64,000 nt of DNA from Acidimicrobiaceae bacterium (GCA_003132305.1 PKXJ01000032.1:185358-249357); one strand, 5' to 3'; shown: positions 28,607-39,674, counted from the first letter of the stretch. Made by a program: numbers and translations. Notes: a model not told the origin generated them from the sequence alone.

Positions 28607-31294
28607 ATGAGCGTATTACAGAAGATTTTGAAGGCCGGCGAGGGCAAGCGAGTTCGCCAACTCGCGGAGTTAGTCCCGCCAATTAACGAGCTCGCCGGCG
28701 AGATGGCGGCCCTAACGGACGCCGAACTGCGCGCAAAGACCGACGTCTTTCGTGAGCGTCTCATCGAAGGCGAAACCCTCGACGACCTGTTGATCGAGGC
28801 CTTTGCCGTGGTCCGAGAGGCCGCGACGCGCGTGCTCGGTCAGCGCCACTACGACGTGCAACTCATGGGCGGGATGGCGTTGCACTTTGGCTGGATCGCT
28901 GAAATGAAGACCGGTGAGGGAAAGACCCTCGTGTCGACGTTGCCGGTCTACTTGAACGCGCTCGCCGGTAACGGTGTCCACGTCGTGACGGTGAACGACT
29001 ACCTCGCCACGCGCGACGCGAACTGGATGGGCGAACTCCACCGGTTCCTGGGCCTCACGGTCGGTCGCGTGGGACCGGACCTCCAAGAGTTCGACGAAAA
29101 GCGCGAGGCCTACGCCGCGGACGTGACCTACGGCACGAACACCGAGTTCGGCTTCGACTACCTTCGCGACAACATGGCCCGACGCGCCGAGCACATGGTC
29201 CAGCGCGGACACCGCTACGCCATTGTCGACGAGGTCGACTCGATTTTGATCGACGAGGCGCGAACGCCACTCATCATCTCGGGGCCGGCCTCTGACGTCA
29301 CCAAGCTCTACTACCAGTTCGCGTCCATCGCTCGCTCGCTCACCCGCGACACTGACTACGAGGTGGACGAGGAGAAGAAGACGGTCATGCCCACGGAAGC
29401 CGGTATTGAGAAGGTCGAGCGTCAACTCGGCGTGACCAACCTCTACGACGCGGTGGCGACGAACTACGTGCACCAACTCGGCCAGGCGCTGCGGGCCAAG
29501 GAACTCTTCCACCGCGACAAGGACTACCTGGTCGACGCCGGTGAGGTGAAGATCGTCGACGAGTTCACCGGGCGCACCCTCGAGGGTCGTCGCTGGAGCG
29601 ACGGTCTGCACCAGGCCGTCGAGGCCAAGGAGCGCGTGCGTATCCAAGAGGAGAATCACACGTGGGCGACGGTCACCCTGCAGAACTACTTCCGTCTCTA
29701 CGAGAAGCTCGCCGGCATGACGGGTACCGCCGAAACGGAAGCCGCGGAGTTTGGTAACACGTACAAGCTCTCGGTCGTGCCGATTCCCACCAATGAACCG
29801 GCGATTCGCGATGACAAGGCCGATCTCATCTACAAGACCGAGGCCGCGAAGTTCTCAGCCATCGTGGACGACGTGCGCGAGCGTTCCGACTTGGGACAAC
29901 CCATTCTGCTCGGTACCGCGTCGGTCGAGAAGTCCGAGCTGTTGAGCCGCGAACTCTCCAAGGCCGGCATCACGCACGAGGTCTTGAACGCGAAGCAACA
30001 CTTTCGCGAGGCCGAGATTGTCGCCCAAGCCGGACGCAAGGGCGCCGTCACGGTGGCGACGAACATGGCCGGTCGAGGCGTCGACGTGATTCTCGGAGGC
30101 AACTTCGAAGGACTCGCGGTGCGTGACGCCGCCGCTCAAGGCTTCGCGCCCGGAAGTGAGGAGTACGAGGCGGCCTATCAAAAGGCGTGCGCCAAGTGGA
30201 AGCCGGTCACGCAAAGCGACGGGGATCAGGTGCGGGCCCTCGGGGGACTGTACGTGCTCGGCACCGAGCGGCACGACTCGCGACGCATTGACAATCAGTT
30301 ACGGGGTCGTTCGGGGCGCCAGGGCGACCCCGGCGAAAGTCGCTTCTACCTCTCGCTCGAAGACGAACTCCTGCGAGTGTTCGCGACCGGCGCGGTGTCG
30401 TGGGTCATGGATCGCACCATGCCCGAGGACGAGGCGATTGAGGCAAAAATGGTGTCGAAGGCGATTGAGCGCGCGCAGAACACCGTCGAAGCGCGCAACG
30501 CCGAAATTCGTAAGGACGTCCTTAAGTACGACGAAGTCATGAACGAACAGCGCAAGGTCATCTACGGCCGTCGTCAGCAGGTTATCGACGGTGAGGATAT
30601 TCACGACGCGACCCTCGAGATGCTCGAAGAAAAGCTCACCGAAGCCATTGACGCTCAACTCGGCAACGGCTTCGTCGAAGAGTGGGATCTGAACGCCCTG
30701 GTCTTGGATCTTCAGTCGCTCTATCCGACCGAACAAACCGTCGAGTCGCTGCGCGCCTACAGCGACGTCGACGACGTCGTGGCCCTCGTCGTCGACGAAG
30801 CCGTTGGTCAGTACGAAAAGAAGTCGGAGAACTTTCCCGGAGGTCTCGACACCGCCAAGGAGATAGAGCGTGACGTCATGCTCCAAATTCTGGACCAGCG
30901 TTGGCGTGATCATCTCTCGGACATGGACTATCTGCGAGACGGTATCCACCTTCGCCAGGTCGCCCAACAAGACCCCTTGAACGCGTGGCAAAAAGAGGGG
31001 TACTTGATGTTCGAGCACCTGCTCGACGCCGTCGATGTTGACTACGTTCGCTACATCACCCACGTCGAGGCCGCGATCGAGCCGGCCGCGGCCGGTGACG
31101 AGGACGAGGGGCTCGAGGGCGCACTGACGAACGCCGACGCCGTGGCGCCCGGCGCGACCGAACTGCCCGCGCAGGAAGCCGCGCCCAAGGGCGCGCCCAA
31201 AGCTGGCGCCAAGCACACGGAAAAGATCGGTCGAAACGATCCCTGCTGGTGTGGCTCGAAACGCAAGTTCAAGCAGTGCCATGGCCGACCCTAA
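28607..31294 (+). CDS. secA: Preprotein translocase SecA
   Basis: MKTGEGKTLVSTLPVYLNAL; DEVDSILIDEARTPLIISG; GRGVDVILGG; C-terminal SEC-C GRNDPCWCGSKRKFKQCHG. Confidence 0.96.
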   Translation: MSVLQKILKAGEGKRVRQLAELVPPINELAGEMAALTDAELRAKTDVFRERLIEGETLDDLLIEAFAVVREAATRVLGQRHYDVQLMGGMALHFGWIAEMKTGEGKTLVSTLPVYLNALAGNGVHVVTVNDYLATRDANWMGELHRFLGLTVGRVGPDLQEFDEKREAYAADVTYGTNTEFGFDYLRDNMARRAEHMVQRGHRYAIVDEVDSILIDEARTPLIISGPASDVTKLYYQFASIARSLTRDTDYEVDEEKKTVMPTEAGIEKVERQLGVTNLYDAVATNYVHQLGQALRAKELFHRDKDYLVDAGEVKIVDEFTGRTLEGRRWSDGLHQAVEAKERVRIQEENHTWATVTLQNYFRLYEKLAGMTGTAETEAAEFGNTYKLSVVPIPTNEPAIRDDKADLIYKTEAAKFSAIVDDVRERSDLGQPILLGTASVEKSELLSRELSKAGITHEVLNAKQHFREAEIVAQAGRKGAVTVATNMAGRGVDVILGGNFEGLAVRDAAAQGFAPGSEEYEAAYQKACAKWKPVTQSDGDQVRALGGLYVLGTERHDSRRIDNQLRGRSGRQGDPGESRFYLSLEDELLRVFATGAVSWVMDRTMPEDEAIEAKMVSKAIERAQNTVEARNAEIRKDVLKYDEVMNEQRKVIYGRRQQVIDGEDIHDATLEMLEEKLTEAIDAQLGNGFVEEWDLNALVLDLQSLYPTEQTVESLRAYSDVDDVVALVVDEAVGQYEKKSENFPGGLDTAKEIERDVMLQILDQRWRDHLSDMDYLRDGIHLRQVAQQDPLNAWQKEGYLMFEHLLDAVDVDYVRYITHVEAAIEPAAAGDEDEGLEGALTNADAVAPGATELPAQEAAPKGAPKAGAKHTEKIGRNDPCWCGSKRKFKQCHGRP

Positions 31295-32426
31295 AGCGGA
31301 GAACGCACTTCGTAACGCCCTGGTCACGATCGAAGAGCTCGAGACCAGGTGGGACGCGGCGCGTGACTACCTAAAGATCGACGCCAGTCGGGACCGCCAC
31401 GCCGTGCTGAGAGATCTCGCGGCCGACCCTAATCTCTGGGACGACCAGGAGAACGCGCGCAAAGTCACGACCGAATTGGGTCGGCTGACGAACGATCTTG
31501 AATCCTTTGACGCCCTTCGCCGCTTGCTCGACGACGTCGTGGTGCTGGCCGAGTTCGCCCGCGAGTCGCTGAGTGCCGGTGACGCCGACTGGTCGCTCTT
31601 TGACGAACTCGCGAGCAGCGTCGAGGCACTCGGTCACGCCATCGCCGCCCTCGAAACGCAGAGTCTCTTCAGTGGTCCCTACGACGAGAACGACGCGATC
31701 GTGGAACTGCACGCCGGTGCCGGCGGCACTGACGCGCAGGACTGGACCGAGATGCTGCTTCGCATGTACTCGCGTTGGGCGGAGCGTCGAGGGTTCGGCG
31801 TGGAGATCGATGAAGCGACCGAGGGTCAAGAGGCCGGCCTCCTCTCGGCCACCTTCATCGTGAAGGGTCGCTTCGCCTACGGTTGGCTCTCGGTGGAACG
31901 TGGCGTGCACCGACTAGTGCGCATGAGCCCCTTCGACTCACAAGCGCGACGACAAACGAGCTTCGCCAGTTTGGACGTGACGCCACTGCTCGAAGACAGC
32001 GCGGCCGAGGTGGAGATCGACGAGAAGGAGTTACGCGTCGACACCTATCGCTCGTCGGGGGCGGGGGGACAGCACGTCAACAAAACGGACTCGGCGATTC
32101 GCCTGACGCACTTGCCCACGGGCGTCGTGGTGAGCTGTCAGAACGAACGCTCGCAGCACCAGAACCGGGCGCGCGCGATGCAGATCCTCGAAGCGAAGTT
32201 GGCCGAACTCGCGCGCAAGCAACGACAGGCGGAAATGGACGCGCTCAGTGGCAATCGCAGTGACAACGCCTGGGGTTCGCAGATTCGTAGCTACGTCCAG
32301 GCGCCCTATCAACTCGTGAAGGATCACCGCAGTGACTTCGAGACGGGCAACGTCGAAGCCGTCTTGGACGGAGACCTCGACGGCTTCATGGAGGCCGAGC
32401 TGCGTCGTCAACGTTCCACTTCATAA
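31281..32426 (+). CDS. prfB: Peptide chain release factor 2
   Basis: ELHAGAGGTDAQDWTEML; YRSSGAGGQHVNKTDSAIRLTHLPTG (GGQ); no in-frame stop/frameshift site. Confidence 0.94.
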   Translation: MADPKAENALRNALVTIEELETRWDAARDYLKIDASRDRHAVLRDLAADPNLWDDQENARKVTTELGRLTNDLESFDALRRLLDDVVVLAEFARESLSAGDADWSLFDELASSVEALGHAIAALETQSLFSGPYDENDAIVELHAGAGGTDAQDWTEMLLRMYSRWAERRGFGVEIDEATEGQEAGLLSATFIVKGRFAYGWLSVERGVHRLVRMSPFDSQARRQTSFASLDVTPLLEDSAAEVEIDEKELRVDTYRSSGAGGQHVNKTDSAIRLTHLPTGVVVSCQNERSQHQNRARAMQILEAKLAELARKQRQAEMDALSGNRSDNAWGSQIRSYVQAPYQLVKDHRSDFETGNVEAVLDGDLDGFMEAELRRQRSTS

Positions 32427-32551
32427 AAATCCGGTTATGCGACAAATGCTTGACTTTCGTGGTCCAACGACGCGTGGTGGTCAAACTAGAATGGACGTGG
32501 CACTGCGCCCGTGTGTCGCACAACTACCAGTAAGCCCGAGGGGGTGTTGCC

Positions 32552-33250
32552 GTGATTCGATTCGAGAATGTCTCCAAGACTTATAAGAACGGCACGTCGG
32601 CCCTCAAGAACATCTCGCTCGATATTGAAAAGGGCGAATTCGTCTTCTTGGTGGGCGCCTCGGGATCGGGCAAGACGACCTTCTTGCGACTGCTGCTTCG
32701 AGAGGAGCATCCCGACCAGGGTCGAATCCTCGAAGCGGGCCGCGACATTGGCGATCTGCCCAAGTGGCGTGTGCCCTACCTGCGACGCAATATTGGCTGC
32801 GTCTTCCAGGACTTTCGACTGCTGCCCAATAAGAGCGTCTTCGAAAACGTGGCCTTCGCCCTCGAAGTGATTGGTCGGCCCCGCTCGACGGTCGAGTCCC
32901 AAGTTCCTCAAATATTGGAGTTGGTGGGTCTTACGGATAAGTCGAAGAACCTGCCCCACGAACTTTCTGGTGGCGAGCAGCAGCGCGTGGCGGTGGCGCG
33001 AGCCTTCGTGAATCGCCCGCTCATTCTCTTGGCCGACGAACCCACGGGCAACCTTGACCCGTCGAACTCCGAGTCCATCATGGCGCTCCTCGAACGAATC
33101 AATCGTACCGGCACGACGGTCGTCATGGCCACGCACGACAAGGTCCTGGTGGACCGGATGCGCCGTCGCGTGGTGGAGCTCGATCGCGGTGAGATGATCC
33201 GTGACCAGGTGCGCGGGGTGTACGGCATTGACGAGGGAGTCACCATCTAA
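32552..33250 (+). CDS. ftsE: Cell division ATP-binding protein FtsE
   Basis: [40 protein letters not shown]; followed by ftsX. Confidence 0.94.
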   Translation: MIRFENVSKTYKNGTSALKNISLDIEKGEFVFLVGASGSGKTTFLRLLLREEHPDQGRILEAGRDIGDLPKWRVPYLRRNIGCVFQDFRLLPNKSVFENVAFALEVIGRPRSTVESQVPQILELVGLTDKSKNLPHELSGGEQQRVAVARAFVNRPLILLADEPTGNLDPSNSESIMALLERINRTGTTVVMATHDKVLVDRMRRRVVELDRGEMIRDQVRGVYGIDEGVTI

Positions 33251-34104
33251 TGCGCGTGTACTTTCGTTACGCCTTGAAGGAAACCATCAGTAACCTCTGG
33301 CGCAATCGCATGATGACGATCGCGGCCGTACTGACCGTCGCGGTCTCGTTGTCACTGGTCGGCTCGGCGCTGCTCTTGAAACAGAGTGCCGCGCAGGCGT
33401 CCGTCGTGTGGCAGCAGGGAACGCGGGTGTCGGTCTGGATGCAGCCCACGGCCTCCACGAGTGAGATCAGTGGCGTGCGCAGCCAGCTCGCGGATCTGCC
33501 GATCGTGAAGAACTGCGTCTACTACACCCAGGCCCAGGATCTCAAAGAAGCGAAGCAGTTGCTGCCCCAGAACGAGTGGGGCGTACTCACCGTTTCGACG
33601 ATGCCCTCGTCGTTCAGTTGCGTGCCTACGGTCCCGTCGGACGCGTTCGTCGTCATCAATACGTTCGAAAAACTGCCAGGGGTCTATCAGGTCACGGCGC
33701 CCGGACAACAGATCCGTGAGATGAATAAGGTGATTCGCGTTTTGCAGATCGTTTTCTTGGCGCTGGCGGCGGTGCTGTTGCTCTCGGCGTCGGTACTGAT
33801 TCTCAACACCATTCGAATGGCGATCTTCGCGAGGCGACGTGAAGTCTCGGTGATGAAGTTGGTCGGCGCGACGAACTGGTTTATTCGCATTCCCTACATC
33901 ATCGAAGGTTTCATTCAGGGCCTCTTGGGCGCGGCGGTCGCCATCGTCGCGGTGACCGCGTTGCACATCTGGTACCCGTTGCACAACGAGTTCCAACTCA
34001 ATACGTCGGCACTGCTGGGCACGAACGCGGTGGTCTTGGTCGTCGGCGTAGCGATTGGATCGGTCGGCTCGGCGATCGCCATTCGCCGATTCCTCGACGT
34101 TTAG
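33250..34104 (+). CDS. ftsX: Cell division protein FtsX
   Basis: [63 protein letters not shown]. Confidence 0.93.
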   Translation: MRVYFRYALKETISNLWRNRMMTIAAVLTVAVSLSLVGSALLLKQSAAQASVVWQQGTRVSVWMQPTASTSEISGVRSQLADLPIVKNCVYYTQAQDLKEAKQLLPQNEWGVLTVSTMPSSFSCVPTVPSDAFVVINTFEKLPGVYQVTAPGQQIREMNKVIRVLQIVFLALAAVLLLSASVLILNTIRMAIFARRREVSVMKLVGATNWFIRIPYIIEGFIQGLLGAAVAIVAVTALHIWYPLHNEFQLNTSALLGTNAVVLVVGVAIGSVGSAIAIRRFLDV

Positions 34105-34499
34105 CTCTTCGACTCGTCGAAGTCAATGGCGAGGGAGTTCACGCAGTAGCGAAGTCCACTCGGCGTTGGTCCGTCGTTAAAGACGTGTCCCAAGTGGCCG
34201 CCGCACTTCGAACAGAGAATCTCGGTTCGTTCGCGAGAGAGTGAGCAGTCTCGTTCTTCGATGACGGTACCGGGCTCGCAGGCGTCAAAACTCGGCCAGC
34301 CGCAACCCGAGTCAAACTTTTGGGCGCTGGTAAAGAGTGTCTGACCACAGCCCCCGCAAGTAAAGACACCGTCGGCGTCGACGTGCAGCAGGGACCCCGT
34401 GAAGGGCGCCTCGGTCGCGGCCCCTCTAAGTACCGCGTACCGATCGGGGGAGAGTTCGTCTTTCCACTCGGCATCGGTCTGTTCGATCTCGTAGGGCAC
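34101..34499 (-). CDS. msrB: Peptide methionine-(R)-S-oxide reductase
   Basis: CGGCGQTLFTSAQKFDSGCGWPSF; CSKCGGHLGHVFNDGPTPSGLRYCVNSLAIDF. Confidence 0.95.
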   Translation of the reverse strand: MPYEIEQTDAEWKDELSPDRYAVLRGAATEAPFTGSLLHVDADGVFTCGGCGQTLFTSAQKFDSGCGWPSFDACEPGTVIEERDCSLSRERTEILCSKCGGHLGHVFNDGPTPSGLRYCVNSLAIDFDESKS

Positions 34500-34537
34500 G
34501 ACGCCATTGTACCGACGTGCGCTCTTGGGGCGATCGC

Positions 34538-36463
34538 TCAGAAGTAGTTGGGGTGGGGCGCTTCGGGCAATACTCGGAGAGACTCGGACTGGCCAGCGAG
34601 TAGTCGGGTGAAGGCCTGGGCGAGTCCCTCGGGGTCAAGTCCGAGTTCGCCCAGAAGTTCATCGGGGTGGTGGTGCTCGAGGTAGGCGCGCGGCACGCCC
34701 AAGATGCGCGTCGTGGGAAAGGGGCGTTCGAGCTCTTGAGCTCGGAAGCGAATCGCCGAGACCATGAGGGTGCCGGCACCGCCGTGGCGCGTCCCGTCTT
34801 CGACGGTGATGATTCGTTCGTGGCTGAGGGCGTCGTCGATCATCTGAGGGTCGGGCGGCAGCACGCGCACGTCGTAGAGCGTCACGCGCGAGGCCTCTTC
34901 GCCCATCAGTTCGAGTGCTCGGTACGCGGACGGCGCCATCTTGCCGACGGCCAAGATACAAAGTGCTCCGTCGCCACGAATGACTTCACGCGCGTTGAGA
35001 CCCGCGCCGACCTGACCGTCGAAAGGTTTGGGGAGCGTCTTGGGGTAGCGCAGCGCGGTCGGTGTCGACATGTTGAGCGCGCTCTCGAGCATGACGGGCA
35101 CCTCTTCGGCCGACGAGGGCGCGAAGACGGTCATGTTGGGAATGGCCAAGCAGAGGGCTATGTCGAGCAGCCCATGGTGGCTCGGTCCGTCGTCACCGGT
35201 GATCCCCGCGCGATCGAAGACAAAGACCACTGGCAGATTCAAGAGGCCGACGTCGAGGTGGGCCTGATCGAACGCTCGAGAAAAGAAGGTGGCGTACACG
35301 GCGACGACGGGCTTCAGACCACCCATCGCCATGCCGGCCGCGGCCGTGACGGCGTGCTGCTCGGCAATTCCCACGTCAAAGAATCGGTCGGGGAACTTTG
35401 ACTGGAAGTTCAAGAGCCCGGTAGGGCCCGCCATCGCGGCAGTGATCGCCACAATGCGCTCATCGTCGCTCGCGAGCGCGACGAGTGAATCAGAGAAGGC
35501 CTGGGAGAAGGAGTTCGAGGCCACCGTGTCGTCGTTCACGAGCGGCGGGAGTTTGTAGTCGTGCATCTTGAGGTCGTCGCTGACGGCGGGCCCGTAGCCT
35601 CGACCCTTTTGGGTGAGCGCGTGAACGACAATGGGACCGTCCCACTCGGCGGCCGACTTCAACGCCCGCTCGAGCACCTCGATGTTGTGACCGTCAATCG
35701 GGCCCACGTAACGAACGCCGAGATTTTCAAAGAAGGTGTGAGGCGTCACCATCTCGCGGACCACCGACGTGAAACCGTCGATGCCCAGGTAGGCGGCTTT
35801 ACCGACGCGAGGTAGTCGAGGGACCAATCGCCGAACGCGTTCGCGAAGGGTGAGGTACGTGCGATTAAGGCGCAACGCCGTCAGGGACTCCGAAAGCTTG
35901 GAGATGGTCGGTGCGTAGCTTCGCCCATTGTCGTTCAAGACAATCACGACGCGAGAGTTCGAGTGACCCAAGTTATTCAGCGCTTCGTAGGCCATGCCAC
36001 CGGTCAACGATCCGTCACCCACGATCGCGACCACGTGTCGTCTCCCGCCACGACCGACGAGTTCCTTACGCTGTTCGAGCGCCACGCTCAGGCCGTGCGC
36101 GTACGACAGGGCGGTCGAGGCGTGGCTCGACTCAATCCAGTCGTGCTGGCTCTCAGAACGATTGGGATAGCCCGAGAGGCCGCCGCGTTGGCGGAGGTTC
36201 TTAAAGCCGTAGCGTCGTCCGGTCAGCAACTTGTGCACGTAGGCCTGATGTCCAGTGTCCCAGAGCAGGATGTCCTTGGGCGACTCGAAGACGCGATGCA
36301 AAGCCAGCGTCAGTTCGACGACACCGAGATTTGATCCGAGGTGGCCGCCGGTCTTCGTAACGCTCTCGATGATGAAATCGCGGATCTCTTGACTGAGACT
36401 TTGTAACTGTTCGTAAGAGAGAGGTTGAAGGTCGGCGGGCGTTTCGATCGACGGCAGAATCAC
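34538..36463 (-). CDS. dxs: 1-deoxy-D-xylulose-5-phosphate synthase
   Basis: GGHLGSNLGVVELTLALHRVF; WDTGHQAYVHKLLTGR; VGDGSLTGGMAYEALNN; DGPSHHGLLD. Confidence 0.96.
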   Translation of the reverse strand: MILPSIETPADLQPLSYEQLQSLSQEIRDFIIESVTKTGGHLGSNLGVVELTLALHRVFESPKDILLWDTGHQAYVHKLLTGRRYGFKNLRQRGGLSGYPNRSESQHDWIESSHASTALSYAHGLSVALEQRKELVGRGGRRHVVAIVGDGSLTGGMAYEALNNLGHSNSRVVIVLNDNGRSYAPTISKLSESLTALRLNRTYLTLRERVRRLVPRLPRVGKAAYLGIDGFTSVVREMVTPHTFFENLGVRYVGPIDGHNIEVLERALKSAAEWDGPIVVHALTQKGRGYGPAVSDDLKMHDYKLPPLVNDDTVASNSFSQAFSDSLVALASDDERIVAITAAMAGPTGLLNFQSKFPDRFFDVGIAEQHAVTAAAGMAMGGLKPVVAVYATFFSRAFDQAHLDVGLLNLPVVFVFDRAGITGDDGPSHHGLLDIALCLAIPNMTVFAPSSAEEVPVMLESALNMSTPTALRYPKTLPKPFDGQVGAGLNAREVIRGDGALCILAVGKMAPSAYRALELMGEEASRVTLYDVRVLPPDPQMIDDALSHERIITVEDGTRHGGAGTLMVSAIRFRAQELERPFPTTRILGVPRAYLEHHHPDELLGELGLDPEGLAQAFTRLLAGQSESLRVLPEAPHPNYF

Positions 36464-36530
36464 GATATCTAGCCTACTGGCGAGCGTCGTGCGTACTGAG
36501 ACACGAGGATCGGCCTATAGCCTGAGTTTT

Positions 36531-37928
36531 ATGAGTACTCAACTGGCAGATAGTGACGTGCTGCAGCGCACGATCGACGAGGCGTTGAGCCGTGGTGGGG
36601 AGTTCGCTGAAGTCTTCGTGGAAGACCGCGCGACGTCGTCGGCGATGCTCGATCAGCGTCGCGTCGAGCAGTTGAGCTCCGGTCGCGACCGAGGGGCGGG
36701 AATTCGCGTGGTTATCGGCGAGACGACGGGCTTCGCGCACACCGCCGATCTCAGTGAGAAGGGTCTCCTTAGCGCCGCACGCGCCGCCGCGGCCGTGGCC
36801 CGAGAGGGCGGCGACGGCGTTCGTGAAGTGGCGCTCGAGCGACTGCGCAACTATCCCTCGTCCGCCGAGATCGAACCGAGCGACGTCGAAAAGTCCAAGA
36901 AGATTGAGATGCTGCTCCAGGCCGACGACGTGGCGCGTTCCGAAGGGTCGTCCATCACCCAGGTCCAAGTGGCGCTCGGCGACTCCACTCGTCGCTTCGT
37001 GGTCGCGAACTCCGAGGGCGTGTTCGCGAGCGATCACCAAGTACGCACCCGTTTCAACGTGGCCTGTATCGCCACAGGCGACACGGGGATGCAGACGGGT
37101 TATCGCCCCATCGCGGCGACGAGGGGCTTTGAACTCTTAAACCCCGACGTCATCGAAGAGGCCGCTCGCGGGGCCGCTCGCCAAGCCATCACGAAACTCG
37201 AAGCTCGCCCCGCCCCGTCGGGCGACCTTCCTGTCGTACTCGCGAGTGGTTCTGGAGGGATTCTCTTTCACGAGGCCTGCGGACACGGTCTCGAGGCCGA
37301 CGCCATCATGAAGCAGGCCTCGGTCTACGCCGGCAAGGTGGGCCAACAGGTCGCGAGTCCGCTGGTCACCCTGGTCGACGACGGCACGGTGGCCGGTGAG
37401 TGGGGGTACCTCGCCATCGACGACGAGGGCCACGAGAGTTCGCGCAACGTGTTGATCGAAAACGGCGTGTTGACCGACTACATGTGGGACTACCTGCGCG
37501 CGCGAAAAGAGGGGCGTCGCGGTTCCGCGAACGGTCGCCGACAGAGCTACCAGTATCTGCCAATGGTTCGAATGACCAACACCTATCTCTTAGAGGGCGA
37601 ATCCGACGCTGACGAAATCGTGGCGCAGACGCCCTACGGCGTGTACGTCGCGCAACTGGGCGGTGGACAGGTCAACACCGCTACTGGTGACTTCGTCTTT
37701 GGTATGACGGCCGCGTTCTTGATCGAAGACGGAAAGATCACCGCGCCGCTTCGCGACTGCAACCTCATCGGCAACGGTCCCGAGATTCTCCAACGCGTCG
37801 ACGCCGTGGGCCGGGACTTTTCGATGATGCCCGGCACGTGTGGCAAGGATGGACAACAGGTGCCCGTGGGCTGTGGTCAGGCCACGATGCGCCTGAGTGC
37901 GATCACCATCGGCGGCGCAGCGGCGTGA
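36531..37928 (+). CDS. tldD: TldD-family metalloprotease
   Basis: GSGGILFHEACGHGLEADAI; MRMTNTYLLEGESDADEIVAQTPYGVYVAQLGGGQVNTATGDFVFGM. Confidence 0.93.
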   Translation: MSTQLADSDVLQRTIDEALSRGGEFAEVFVEDRATSSAMLDQRRVEQLSSGRDRGAGIRVVIGETTGFAHTADLSEKGLLSAARAAAAVAREGGDGVREVALERLRNYPSSAEIEPSDVEKSKKIEMLLQADDVARSEGSSITQVQVALGDSTRRFVVANSEGVFASDHQVRTRFNVACIATGDTGMQTGYRPIAATRGFELLNPDVIEEAARGAARQAITKLEARPAPSGDLPVVLASGSGGILFHEACGHGLEADAIMKQASVYAGKVGQQVASPLVTLVDDGTVAGEWGYLAIDDEGHESSRNVLIENGVLTDYMWDYLRARKEGRRGSANGRRQSYQYLPMVRMTNTYLLEGESDADEIVAQTPYGVYVAQLGGGQVNTATGDFVFGMTAAFLIEDGKITAPLRDCNLIGNGPEILQRVDAVGRDFSMMPGTCGKDGQQVPVGCGQATMRLSAITIGGAAA

Positions 37929-39280
37929 GTGACCTTCTCAATCAGGCCGAGCGACTTCTCGAGTCCGCCAAGGGCACCGAAGAGATAGAGATCTACGTTT
38001 CCAGTGGCGTCGAGACCGAGGTTCGCGCCTACCAAGGTGAGATCGAAAACCTCTCGAGCGCGAGCTCTTCGGGTATTGGTATTCGTGTCCTCGTCGACGG
38101 CGCGAGTGGCGCCCAAGTGGGCACGGCCTGGGCCGGATCGCTCGACGACGAAGCCATGCGTGACGCCCTTCGTGAAGCCCGTGACAACGTTCGCTTCGCC
38201 TCCGAGGATGAGTTCGTGGCCCTTGCCCGTCCCGACGGCGTGGACGCGGTGGCGCTGTCGCTGCGCGACGAATCGGTGCTGACGACCCCCCTCGACGAAA
38301 AGATCGCCATGGCGATCGAACTCGAGCGACGGGTCCGTGACGGCGACGCGCGAATACGTCAAGTCGACTGCGCGAACTACTCGGACTACGTCGCCGAAGC
38401 GGCGATCGTGTCCTCGACGGGCATTCGAGCGTCCTACGCGCGGTCGGGGGCGTGCCTCTCGGTCGAAGCCATCGCGAGTGACGGCGGCGGCGACCAGACC
38501 GGTTGGGGACTAAGTGCCGGGCGTGCACCGGGTGAGTTGGACCTCGAGCTCGCGGCCAACGACGCCATCACGCGCGCGACGCGCATGCTCGGCGCCGTAA
38601 AGCCCTCGTCGATGAGGTGCACCGCGGTCTTCGATCCACGTACCGCGGCGACGCTGCTCGCCATTATCGGCGGCGCGCTGAGCGGTGACGCGGTCGTTCG
38701 AGGCCGCTCCTTCTTCGCGAATCGAGTCGGCGAAATGGTGGCGTCGCCGCTCTTCAGTCTGCTCGACGATCCGACCGACTCCCGACACTTCGCCGCGAGT
38801 TCGCACGACGGCGAGGGACTGGCTTGTCGTCGTAACGTCCTGATTAGCAACGGTCAACTTCAAGGGTTTGTCTACGACACCTACTCCGCGCGAAGGGCCG
38901 GCACCGCCTCCACGGGGAGTGCCCTTCGCGGGGGTATCGCCGGCTCGCCGTCGGCCGGATGTCGCGCGTTACAGCTCGAGCCCGGGGGCGAGGACCAAGC
39001 CACGATTCTCAAGAACGTCGGCTACGGCGTGTACGTCGAATCGATCATGGGCGTGCACTCGGGCGTCAATCCCATCTCCGGAGACTTTTCCGTCGGCGTG
39101 ACCGGTCTCATGATCCGAGACGGCCAGTTGGCTGAGCCTGTGCGCGAGCTCACGGTCGCTTCGACGCTGCAACGAATGTTGCTCGACCTCAGTCACGTGG
39201 GCAACGACGTGGAGTGGTTGCCCGGCAGCGCGGCTGGCCAAACGCTCGCGATCGACGGGATCGCGGTTTCGGGTTCTTAG
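37925..39280 (+). CDS. tldE: TldE/PmbA-family metalloprotease partner
   Basis: GTG start 37925; EIYVSSGVETEVRAYQGEIENLSSASSSGIGIRVLVDG; FVYDTYSARRAGTASTGSA; GVNPISGDFSVGVTG. Confidence 0.92.
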   Translation: MSDLLNQAERLLESAKGTEEIEIYVSSGVETEVRAYQGEIENLSSASSSGIGIRVLVDGASGAQVGTAWAGSLDDEAMRDALREARDNVRFASEDEFVALARPDGVDAVALSLRDESVLTTPLDEKIAMAIELERRVRDGDARIRQVDCANYSDYVAEAAIVSSTGIRASYARSGACLSVEAIASDGGGDQTGWGLSAGRAPGELDLELAANDAITRATRMLGAVKPSSMRCTAVFDPRTAATLLAIIGGALSGDAVVRGRSFFANRVGEMVASPLFSLLDDPTDSRHFAASSHDGEGLACRRNVLISNGQLQGFVYDTYSARRAGTASTGSALRGGIAGSPSAGCRALQLEPGGEDQATILKNVGYGVYVESIMGVHSGVNPISGDFSVGVTGLMIRDGQLAEPVRELTVASTLQRMLLDLSHVGNDVEWLPGSAAGQTLAIDGIAVSGS

Positions 39281-39594
39281 TTCGAACTGGTGGTCGACGA
39301 AGCCGGAGTGCTCGGGCTCGGACTGGCGGACGGCGTCGCGGTGGACGCCGGCGCCGGCGTTGAAGCGGCGGCGGTGTCTGAACTGGGACTCGGCGTCGTG
39401 GTCGTCTTGGGCTTTGACCCGCGACTGTCGTTCTTGTAGAAGCCGCTTCCCTTAAAGACGATGCCGACCGCGGAGAAGATTTTGCGGAGTTCACCACCGC
39501 ACAGCGGGCAGACGCTGAGCGTCGGATCCGTAAACTTTTGGACGGCCTCGACCCTTTCGTGGCACTGCTCGCACTCGTATTCGTAGGTGGGCAT
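39277..39594 (-). CDS. FmdB-type zinc-ribbon protein
   Basis: MPTYEYECEQCHERVEAVQKFTDPTLSVCPLCGGELRKIFSAVGIVFKGSGFYKND; Ser/Thr/Ala/Pro-rich tail. Confidence 0.92.
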   Translation of the reverse strand: MPTYEYECEQCHERVEAVQKFTDPTLSVCPLCGGELRKIFSAVGIVFKGSGFYKNDSRGSKPKTTTTPSPSSDTAAASTPAPASTATPSASPSPSTPASSTTSSN

Positions 39595-39674
39595 GAAGTA
39601 CTCCGGCTGGACAACGTAACTAGAGCAGTGTACCGGGCAGGGAAGAATCGTCGATCGTGACGTAGCATGGCGCG

